DNA of 5,153 nt from assembly GCA_020435885.1 (NCBI GenBank), contig JAGQYU010000055.1, forward strand, positions 1-5,153. The letters run 5' to 3'. Below the pieces are notes generated by a model, which was not told where the DNA came from, searched no databases, and saw only the letters and a list, made by a program, of their open reading frames with translations. The translations under genes were made by a program, and so were the position numbers. Origin of the DNA: Flavobacteriaceae bacterium (GTDB taxonomy: Bacteria > Bacteroidota > Bacteroidia > Flavobacteriales > Flavobacteriaceae). Shown one piece after another: positions 1 to 5,153 of the stretch (position 1 is the stretch's first letter; each line of letters begins with the position of its first letter).

Positions 1-877
1 TGCCCTCAGTAATTTCTTTTTGAAGGTCTTTATTGGTGGCCGCTACTACTCTTACATTTACTGTTATATCCTTATCACTACCAACTCTGCTTACTTTATT
101 TTCCTGCAAAGCTCTAAGCACTTTAGCCTGCGCCGAAAGGCTCATATCACCAACCTCATCTAAAAAAATAGTGCCTCCATTAGCAGCTTCAAATTTACCT
201 GCACGGTCTTTATTGGCTCCCGTAAAGGAACCCTTTATATGTCCAAACAACTCACTTTCAATCAATTCTGACGGGATCGCAGCGCAATTAACCTCTATCA
301 TAGGTGCTTTGGCACGTTCACTTTTTTCATGAAGCCAATGTGCTACCAATTCTTTACCAGTACCATTTGGGCCAGTAATAAGCACTCTGGCATCAGTAGC
401 AGCTACTTTTTCAATAATTTCTTTGATATGTGAGATGGCTTTGCTATCGCCAATCATTTCATAATTCTTACTTACTTTTTTCTTTAGCTGTTTATTTTCA
501 ACTACTAAGTTCTTTTTATCCAACGCATTTCTAACAGCATTTAGCAAACGATTCAGATCCGGTGGTTTTGAAATATAATCAAAGGCTCCCATACGCATGG
601 TTTGTACAGCAGTATCTAAATCACCATGGCCGGAGATCATTAAAAAAGGTATTTCCGGTTTTATTACTTGGGCCTTTTCCAACACTTCTACCCCATCCAT
701 CTTAGGCATTTTAATATCACATAAAACAAGGTCATAATCATTATTTTTTATCATTTCAATGCCTTCCAATCCGTCTTCTGCTTCTTCAACTTCATAGGCA
801 GTATTTTCCTCTTCAATGATCTTTCTTAAAACCCTTCTAATGGCTGACTCATCTTCTACGATCAATATTTTTGACAT
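1..877 (-). CDS. Sigma-54-dependent response regulator, NtrC/AtoC type (3' part missing)
   Basis: This is a two-component response regulator that, once phosphorylated, should use ATP hydrolysis to open promoters bound by sigma-54 RNA polymerase. The 292 visible codons read without interruption from the ATG at 877 to the window edge. Residues 1-120 form a receiver domain with acidic pocket E8-D9, phospho-acceptor D54 (motif LCDIKMPKMDG), and switch residue K104 followed by two prolines. A charged linker (about 121-138) leads to the AAA+ domain from about 140: Walker A GPNGTGKE (169-176), sigma-54 contact loop GSFTGA (216-221) and Walker B IFLDE (237-241). The rest of AAA+ and the expected Fis-type DNA-binding helix-turn-helix lie beyond the edge; full-length relatives have roughly 450 residues. 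The contact loop has Ser where the classical motif GAFTGA has Ala. The start lies 12 bp after the channel gene's stop and is preceded by A-rich sequence without a Shine-Dalgarno, so it is probably translated from the same transcript. The cognate kinase is not visible and the target genes are unknown. Confidence 0.96.
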   Translation of the reverse strand, partial: MSKILIVEDESAIRRVLRKIIEEENTAYEVEEAEDGLEGIEMIKNNDYDLVLCDIKMPKMDGVEVLEKAQVIKPEIPFLMISGHGDLDTAVQTMRMGAFDYISKPPDLNRLLNAVRNALDKKNLVVENKQLKKKVSKNYEMIGDSKAISHIKEIIEKVAATDARVLITGPNGTGKELVAHWLHEKSERAKAPMIEVNCAAIPSELIESELFGHIKGSFTGANKDRAGKFEAANGGTIFLDEVGDMSLSAQAKVLRALQENKVSRVGSDKDITVNVRVVAATNKDLQKEITEG

Positions 878-889
878 GTTTTTATTTTT

Positions 890-1714
890 TTATTGTTGAT
901 ATAAATGCACATCTCTTTGCGGAAATGGTATGGTGATATTATTTTCTCTGAACAAACGGTCAATTTCAAAACGGATATCACTTTTTGGCATAGATGCCTC
1001 AAAGCTATTGTTTAGTGTAAATACCAGTTTAAAATCTAACGAGCTATCGCCAAAATTGGTAAAAAGAACTGTTGGCTCGGGTTCTTGTAACACTGCAGGG
1101 TGATTACTTGCAGCCTGTAATAACAATTTTTTAACCAGTTGCACATCACTACCATAAGCTACGCCGACCGTTACATTTTCTCTCGTTTCAATACCGTTTG
1201 CTGTCCAGTTATACAAGCTGTTTGTTAAATATAAGTGATTGGGTATCACCAATACTTTATTATCAATAGTTACGGCTCTGGTAGTGCGTAATTTTATTTC
1301 TTCAACTCTTCCAACTTTGCCTTCCAGTTCAATGATATCACCAACATGAACTGATTGGTCTACCAATATAAAAACTCCAGAAATTATATCTTGAAACAAC
1401 GTCTGTAATGCTAAACCAATTCCAACCAGCAACGCTGCTGAAGCCGCAAAAATAGCGTTTACATTAACGCCCATATTATGGAGTGTGGTTAATAAAATCA
1501 CCACATATAAAAACCATTTGGTATATGAAAATATAGATACAAATTTGGCTTTATCTTGTAAAGGAATTTTTCTGGTAATTAGCCTTCTTAATATTGTTAA
1601 AAGAAAAGAAGCAACAAAAAGTACTAAAACAACAATCAATAGCTCTTTTATATTGATTGATACATGCTCACTAAATGTAAAGGTGTAGTTTAATATTTCT
1701 TTTATCTTTTCCAT
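890..1714 (-). CDS. MscS-family small-conductance mechanosensitive ion channel
   Basis: This is an inner-membrane channel expected to open under membrane tension and release solutes during hypo-osmotic shock. At 274 residues it is close to the size of E. coli MscS and lacks the large extra domains of MscK/MscM types. Three hydrophobic segments are visible: TM1 about 24-44, TM2 about 58-78, and the Ala/Gly-rich pore helix TM3 about 84-116 (core ALLVGIGLALQTLFQDIISG). The beta domain follows (about 117-175) with the family pattern VGDIIELEG (124-132), VGRVEEIKLRTT (134-145) and VLVIPN (154-159). A C-terminal alpha/beta domain ends in IPFPQRDVHL (262-271), a typical MscS C-terminal motif. The gene starts 12 bp after the permease stop and ends 12 bp before the regulator start, all in the same direction, so it is inferred to be co-transcribed with both. 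The start at 1714 is preceded by T/A-rich sequence without a Shine-Dalgarno. The gating stimulus and ion preference cannot be read from sequence. Confidence 0.96.
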   Translation of the reverse strand: MEKIKEILNYTFTFSEHVSINIKELLIVVLVLFVASFLLTILRRLITRKIPLQDKAKFVSIFSYTKWFLYVVILLTTLHNMGVNVNAIFAASAALLVGIGLALQTLFQDIISGVFILVDQSVHVGDIIELEGKVGRVEEIKLRTTRAVTIDNKVLVIPNHLYLTNSLYNWTANGIETRENVTVGVAYGSDVQLVKKLLLQAASNHPAVLQEPEPTVLFTNFGDSSLDFKLVFTLNNSFEASMPKSDIRFEIDRLFRENNITIPFPQRDVHLYQQ

Positions 1715-1726
1715 ACTTTAAAAAAA

Positions 1727-3028
1727 TTAATACTTAAGCCATTTGTACAATTCTTTATATGTTGGTTTTTTACCATACATTAAAATACCAACTCGGTATA
1801 TTTTAGCGGCAAAAATCACAAATAAATAAAATGTTCCGAACAAAATTACAACTGACAGTATTTGTTGCCATAATGGAACTCCAAAAGGAATACGCATTAA
1901 CATAACTACCGGAGAGGTAAACGGTATGAATGAAAATACCTGCGAAACAGTGCCATGCGGGTTTTCTATTACTGTGAAGAAACCTACATAAATAGCTAAT
2001 ACTAATGGCATTACTATAGGCATCATAAATTGTTGCGTGTCCGTTTCATTATCAACAGCAGCACCAATGGCGGCGTATAAGGAACTATACAGTAAATATC
2101 CTCCTATAAAGAAAAGGATGAACATAATGATAAGATTAGCTATTGGCAAATTCCACATTTCCTGAACTACTAAAGCCACTTCATTATTAGGTAACTGATT
2201 AGCTGGTATCTGCCCGTTAGCCATCTGACTTCCGGCAACATCAATACCAAAAAAAGTAGACAGTACCGTTAACAAAATACCACCTATCACAACCCAAACC
2301 AAAAACTGAGAAATGCCCGCTAGTGATGTACCAAAAATCTTCCCAAGTAGTAATTGAATCGGTTTTACTGATGAGATGATCACTTCAATAATTCTACTGG
2401 TCTTTTCTTCAATAACACTACGCATTATCATATTGCCATAAATAATAATAAACATGAACAACAAATAGCCGGCAGCCCCACCAAAAATTAATTTAAGGCC
2501 TCCACCTATTTTTGAGGTTTTTTCACCACTAAAAGTTTCAAGGCTTGCAGAAATATTTACTTTTAACTTATTGATAACTTCCGGATCTAACCCCGATTCT
2601 TTTAACTTTATATTTCTCGCTTTTTCTTCAATACGGTTTTCAATTTTATCCATTACGATCAAAGAAGGAGACTCTTCCGAAAAGAAAATAATTTTATCGG
2701 AAAGTTCATCTACCGTATGCCCTTTGGGGATGTAAAGCAATCCGTAATTATTAGATTCTTGTACTATCTTCTTTGCATCATCAAGGGTAACATTGGTTAA
2801 GATATGATACTTAGTATGTTCGGTATTTTCAAATTCATTAGCAAAAAGATTACTTTCATCCAACACGGAAATTGTACGCACTTTGTCATTGTTCAACTGC
2901 GTTAGATACGCCACCAAAGCAAAAATACCTACCATAATCAAAGGACTCACAAAGGTCATTATGATAAAAGTCTTGTTCTTTACCTTATTTAAAAATTCCC
3001 TTTCGGTTATAAGTTTTAAATGATTCAT
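1727..3028 (-). CDS. ABC-2 type transporter permease, NatB-like
   Basis: This is the membrane subunit of an ABC exporter, paired with the ATPase encoded 1 bp upstream. The 433-residue protein has the ABC2_membrane_3/NatB layout: a cytoplasmic N-terminus with the RE-x-KNKTF pattern (10-21), TM1 about 20-42, a large extracytoplasmic domain of about 135 residues (43-175), then a cluster of membrane segments at about 178-199, 231-258, 296-321, 334-355, 360-380 and 386-409. Between the second and third segments lies the cytoplasmic stretch EEKTSRIIEVIISSVKP (207-223), highly characteristic of NatB-type permeases and probably the coupling helix that contacts the ATPase. The C-terminal KIYRVGILMYGKKP (409-422) is also typical. 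In Bacillus, NatAB exports sodium, but many relatives in this family have other or unknown substrates, so a sodium role should not be assumed. The start lies one base after the ATPase stop, which suggests translational coupling. Confidence 0.93.
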   Translation of the reverse strand: MNHLKLITEREFLNKVKNKTFIIMTFVSPLIMVGIFALVAYLTQLNNDKVRTISVLDESNLFANEFENTEHTKYHILTNVTLDDAKKIVQESNNYGLLYIPKGHTVDELSDKIIFFSEESPSLIVMDKIENRIEEKARNIKLKESGLDPEVINKLKVNISASLETFSGEKTSKIGGGLKLIFGGAAGYLLFMFIIIYGNMIMRSVIEEKTSRIIEVIISSVKPIQLLLGKIFGTSLAGISQFLVWVVIGGILLTVLSTFFGIDVAGSQMANGQIPANQLPNNEVALVVQEMWNLPIANLIIMFILFFIGGYLLYSSLYAAIGAAVDNETDTQQFMMPIVMPLVLAIYVGFFTVIENPHGTVSQVFSFIPFTSPVVMLMRIPFGVPLWQQILSVVILFGTFYLFVIFAAKIYRVGILMYGKKPTYKELYKWLKY

Positions 3029-3029
3029 G

Positions 3030-3956
3030 TTAGTTGTTTTTTACTGTTTGGATGAAAATATCATTAACACTTGGGATGATCTCTACAAAATGTGTTAGTT
3101 GGCCCTGAGAGGTTAAATGCGATATCAACTGATTAGCAGATTCGTTTGAACTTACTTTTACATTAAATTTCAACTCATCATTAATGGTCTTAAAATTAGC
3201 TTCAGTCAATTCAAAATGCTCCTTCAAGTTCTGAGTTACTTCTGCCTTTCTATCTGTTATCAATCCTACTTCGTAGGTGTTCGTTCTGAATTCTCTTTTA
3301 ATATCAATTAACTTTCCATCCAGTATTTTATTGGATTTATTAATTAAGGCAATGTGGTCACAAAGCTCCTCAACCGACTCCATTCTGTGTGTAGAAAAAA
3401 TAACTGTTGCTCCTTGATCTCTCAGTTTTAAAATTTCATCCTTAATTAAATTGGCATTGATAGGATCAAAACCGCTAAAAGGTTCATCAAAGATCAATAA
3501 CTTAGGTTGATGCAATACTGTTACTATGAACTGTATCTTCTGTGCCATACCTTTAGAAAGTTCTTGTATCTTCTTGTTCCACCAATCTCCAATTTCAAAC
3601 TTATCAAACCAATATTTTAATTGTTCTTTGGCTTTAGCTTTGCTCAATCCTTTTAACTGAGCTAAATAAAGAGCCTGCTCACCCACTTTCATAGATTTAT
3701 ACAAACCTCTTTCTTCGGGTAGATAGCCTATATCTTTTATATGCTTTTGTTGTAGCTTTTCTCCTCCTAAAATCACACTCCCCTCATCAGGCATCGTAAT
3801 TTGATTAATAATACGTATCAGTGTAGTTTTGCCTGCCCCGTTAGGTCCTAACAAGCCAAAAATTGTTCCTTGAGGCACATTGATAGACACATTGTTAAGC
3901 GCTGTATAGTTTCCATATCGCTTTACAACCTCATCTACAACCAGTAAATCATCCAT
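3030..3956 (-). CDS. ABC transporter ATP-binding protein, NatA/DrrA-like
   Basis: This is the cytoplasmic ATPase that should power the adjacent ABC-2 permease. In its 308 residues one sees an A-loop aromatic (Y14), Walker A GPNGAGKT (37-44), the sequence IGYLPEERGLY (76-86) at the Q-loop position, ABC signature LSKGM (133-137), Walker B LLIFDE with catalytic E158 (153-158), D-loop SGFDP (161-165) and switch histidine H190 (FSTHRME). The canonical Q-loop glutamine is replaced by glutamate (E81), as is common in this exporter subgroup. Residues from about 210 onward form a C-terminal extension resembling the DUF4162 domain of DrrA-type ATPases. It is the first gene of the inferred four-gene operon; a TAnnTTTG element 19 bp upstream of the ATG is a plausible promoter. 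No Shine-Dalgarno precedes the start. The substrate is unknown. Confidence 0.96.
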   Translation of the reverse strand: MDDLLVVDEVVKRYGNYTALNNVSINVPQGTIFGLLGPNGAGKTTLIRIINQITMPDEGSVILGGEKLQQKHIKDIGYLPEERGLYKSMKVGEQALYLAQLKGLSKAKAKEQLKYWFDKFEIGDWWNKKIQELSKGMAQKIQFIVTVLHQPKLLIFDEPFSGFDPINANLIKDEILKLRDQGATVIFSTHRMESVEELCDHIALINKSNKILDGKLIDIKREFRTNTYEVGLITDRKAEVTQNLKEHFELTEANFKTINDELKFNVKVSSNESANQLISHLTSQGQLTHFVEIIPSVNDIFIQTVKNN

Positions 3957-3975
3957 AATAATAGTTAAATTTTTT

Positions 3976-3983
3976 CAAAGATA
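3976..3983 (-). promoter_or_regulatory. Predicted Bacteroidetes -7 promoter element for the ABC operon
   Basis: Read on the minus strand, these bases are TATCTTTG, an exact match to the Bacteroidetes -7 consensus TAnnTTTG. The element ends 19 bp before the ATPase ATG, giving a predicted 5' leader of roughly 15 nt. No clear -33 TTTG box is visible at the expected distance upstream, so the call rests on the -7 match and its position; AT-rich DNA can produce such matches by chance. Confidence 0.5.
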
Positions 3984-4036
3984 TTCATTTGACATTAAAA
4001 GGTATGATTTGTTACAGTTATAATTTTTTTAAAATT

Positions 4037-4054
4037 TATTATGCATGCATAATA
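4037..4054. promoter_or_regulatory. Perfect 18-bp palindrome, candidate MarR operator
   Basis: The sequence TATTATGCATGCATAATA equals its own reverse complement over all 18 positions; symmetry breaks at the next base pair outward (4036/4055). MarR dimers bind palindromes of about 16-20 bp, usually near their own promoter. This one lies 20 bp before the MarR start codon and 8 bp before the predicted -7 element, where the -33 region would be. A bound dimer would be placed to block polymerase, so autorepression of the MarR/fadN operon is the simplest reading. Its binding protein is inferred, not shown. Confidence 0.6.
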
Positions 4055-4062
4055 TTTTTTTA

Positions 4063-4070
4063 TATATTTG
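4063..4070 (+). promoter_or_regulatory. Predicted Bacteroidetes -7 promoter element for the MarR/fadN operon
   Basis: TATATTTG matches the Bacteroidetes -7 consensus TAnnTTTG exactly. It ends only 4 nt before the MarR ATG, so transcription would begin at or very near the start codon. No clear -33 TTTG box is visible; that region is occupied by the palindrome at 4037-4054. Confidence 0.55.
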
Positions 4071-4074
4071 AGCT

Positions 4075-4533
4075 ATGCAAAAGGAAACTACTATAGATCA
4101 TGCTCTTAGAGCAACTTGGCAAGCAGTCGCTAAAATGTATAACGAACAAGCTGCTAGACACAACAGCACAATGGCTACAGCTTTTGTACTGTTAAATATT
4201 GATTCTGAGAATGGTACACCTTCCACAGCATTAGGCCCACAGATGGGAATGGAGCCTACAAGTCTTTCAAGAATTTTAAAGAATATGGAAGACATTGGTC
4301 TTATTTACAGAGAAAGAAACCCTGAAGACGGAAGAAGTGTACTTATAAAACTAACTGATTTCGGCAAGGAAAAAAGAAAAGTTTCCAGGCAATCTGTCAT
4401 TACTTTTAATGAAAAAGTAAGAGAGAATTTAAGCAAGGAAAAGATTAATCATTTTTTTGAAGTGATCGATAAAATAAATCAACTTATCAACGAACGTTCC
4501 ATTTTTACTGATGCTGAACGCAAAGCTGTATAA
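4075..4533 (+). CDS. MarR-family transcriptional regulator
   Basis: This 152-residue protein has the usual MarR length and layout. An N-terminal dimerisation helix (about 6-28) leads into a winged helix-turn-helix: the recognition helix falls in EPTSLSRILKNMEDIGLI (60-77), and the wing in RERNPEDGRSVLIKLTDFG (79-97) with the conserved D85-x-R87 pair. A long charged C-terminal helical region (about 98-140) completes the dimer interface. The family binds DNA as dimers at palindromic operators and usually releases on binding a small ligand. The next gene, 21 bp downstream, is a FadN-type beta-oxidation enzyme, so the ligand may be a fatty acid or acyl-CoA; this is inference from position only. 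The ATG at 4075 gives a complete N-terminal helix, and the next in-frame Met (residue 21) would remove it. No Shine-Dalgarno is present, and the predicted promoter nearly touches the start codon. Confidence 0.93.
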   Translation: MQKETTIDHALRATWQAVAKMYNEQAARHNSTMATAFVLLNIDSENGTPSTALGPQMGMEPTSLSRILKNMEDIGLIYRERNPEDGRSVLIKLTDFGKEKRKVSRQSVITFNEKVRENLSKEKINHFFEVIDKINQLINERSIFTDAERKAV

Positions 4534-4554
4534 AAATTAATTCTGCAATTTCTA

Positions 4555-5153
4555 ATGAAAAAAAGAACTATTAAAAAAGTAGCAGTAATAGGTTCCGGTA
4601 TTATGGGATCAGGTATTGCATGCCACTTTGCCAACATTGGTGTAGAAGTATTATTACTTGATATTGTACCTAAAGAACCAACCGATGCCGAAAAGGCAAA
4701 AGGACTGACACTTGAGAGCAAACAAGTAAGAAATAGAATTGTCAATGAAAGTTTAACCAAAACTCTAAAATCAAAACCTTCGCCTATTTACGATCAAAAA
4801 TTTGCCAAAAGGATTACTACCGGCAATTTAGAAGATGATCTTCCAAAAATAAAAGATGTAGATTGGGTTATGGAAGTGGTTGTTGAAAGGTTGGACATTA
4901 AAAAATCTGTTTTTGAGCAGATTGAGAAATACAGAAAACCGGGTACACTAATTACTTCCAACACTTCGGGTATTCCAATCAAATTTATGAACGAAGGTAG
5001 AAGTGAAGATTTTCAGCAACATTTTGCCGTAACTCACTTTTTCAATCCGCCAAGATATTTGAAATTATTTGAGGTTGTCCCAGGGCCAAATTGCAAACAG
5101 GAAGTGACTGATTTCTTGATGATGTATGGCGAAAAGTTCTTAGGAAAAACCTC
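4555..5153 (+). CDS. fadN: 3-hydroxyacyl-CoA dehydrogenase/enoyl-CoA hydratase, FadN-type (N-terminal part only)
   Basis: This is the start of a bifunctional fatty-acid beta-oxidation enzyme expected to hydrate enoyl-CoA and oxidise 3-hydroxyacyl-CoA with NAD+. The 199 complete codons show the NAD-binding Rossmann fold with glycine motif GSGIMGSG (13-20) and the ribose-binding acid D36 at the end of beta-2 (LLLDIVP). The segment EVVVERLDIKKSVF (107-120), SNTSGI (135-140) and the catalytic region THFFNPPRYLKLFE (160-173) with probable catalytic H161 follow. The residues between D36 and about 90, including GLTLESKQVRNR (50-61), resemble Bacillus subtilis FadN as recalled, rather than short stand-alone 3-hydroxybutyryl-CoA dehydrogenases. 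FadN-type proteins have about 790-800 residues with the hydratase domain at the C-terminus, so roughly three quarters should lie beyond the window. The gene starts 21 bp after the MarR stop with no visible terminator or new promoter, so co-transcription is likely. The C-terminal hydratase domain is not visible and remains an expectation. Confidence 0.92.
   Translation, partial: MKKRTIKKVAVIGSGIMGSGIACHFANIGVEVLLLDIVPKEPTDAEKAKGLTLESKQVRNRIVNESLTKTLKSKPSPIYDQKFAKRITTGNLEDDLPKIKDVDWVMEVVVERLDIKKSVFEQIEKYRKPGTLITSNTSGIPIKFMNEGRSEDFQQHFAVTHFFNPPRYLKLFEVVPGPNCKQEVTDFLMMYGEKFLGKT

Larger units (their letters stand above)
3957..4074. other. Divergent intergenic regulatory region
   Basis: This very AT-rich 118-bp gap separates the minus-strand ABC operon from the plus-strand MarR/fadN operon, and is the only intergenic space in the window longer than about 25 bp. 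It holds one predicted -7 element for each direction and an 18-bp perfect palindrome, listed separately. A weaker inverted repeat, TCAAA (3975-3979) and TTTGA (3988-3992) with an 8-nt spacer, overlaps the minus-strand promoter element. No small ORF or RNA gene is convincing here. Confidence 0.85.

Noticed and set aside
33..332. 99-codon open frame on the plus strand
   Set aside because: It lies antisense to the AAA+ domain of the response regulator, whose minus-strand frame shows clear Walker motifs; the plus-strand translation resembles no family.
1485..1688. 67-codon open frame on the plus strand
   Set aside because: It is antisense to the first membrane segments of the MscS gene, with no family resemblance or promoter.
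4041..4070. Alternative upstream ATG codons within the palindrome (4041 and 4045)
   Set aside because: The frame from 4041 reaches a stop after three codons and the frame from 4045 stops at TGA near 4069, so neither extends the MarR gene.
3957..4074. Possible sigma-54 (-24/-12) promoter recognised by the neighbouring NtrC-type regulator
   Set aside because: No GG-N10-GC pattern is present on either strand here; the GG at 4001-4002 is not followed by GC at the required distance.
4098..4295. 65-codon open frame on the minus strand
   Set aside because: It is antisense to the MarR coding region, which has full family motifs on the plus strand.
4534..4554. Terminator or separate promoter between the MarR gene and fadN
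   Set aside because: The 21-bp gap has no stem-loop with a T-run and no TAnnTTTG element.
4479..4982. Two minus-strand open frames (4479-4760 and 4794-4982)
   Set aside because: Both are antisense to the MarR end and the fadN Rossmann domain, where the plus strand encodes unambiguous conserved motifs.

Overview
The window is AT-rich, and all six genes lack recognisable Shine-Dalgarno sequences. Two TAnnTTTG promoter elements of the Bacteroidetes sigma-factor type lie in the only substantial intergenic gap. Together with the protein families, this points to the phylum Bacteroidetes, plausibly a Chitinophagaceae-like member. The phylum is a fairly firm inference; the family is only a guess.

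Layout: positions 1-3956 hold four genes on the minus strand, read from right to left. They are an ABC transporter ATPase (3956-3030), its ABC-2/NatB-type permease (3028-1727), a small MscS-type mechanosensitive channel (1714-890) and a sigma-54-dependent NtrC/AtoC-type response regulator (from 877, running off the left edge). The gaps are 1, 12 and 12 bp, so the four are very probably one operon. A 118-bp divergent intergenic region (3957-4074) follows. To its right, on the plus strand, are a MarR-family regulator (4075-4533) and, 21 bp on, the first quarter or so of a FadN-type 3-hydroxyacyl-CoA dehydrogenase/enoyl-CoA hydratase (from 4555, running off the right edge).

How they work together: the left operon looks like an envelope or export module (ATP-driven ABC-2 exporter plus a membrane-tension valve) co-transcribed with an enhancer-binding regulator whose sensor kinase is not in view. 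The right operon looks like fatty-acid beta-oxidation under a local MarR regulator. The most notable regulatory feature is a perfect 18-bp palindrome (4037-4054), just upstream of the MarR gene's predicted -7 element and a good candidate for the MarR operator. That -7 element ends only 4 nt before the MarR start codon, so the transcript may be leaderless or nearly so.

No RNA genes, CRISPR arrays, insertion sequences or tandem repeats were seen. No gene-free stretch exceeds 300 bp. All the families are known; the interest lies in gene arrangement and regulation rather than in an obviously new system.
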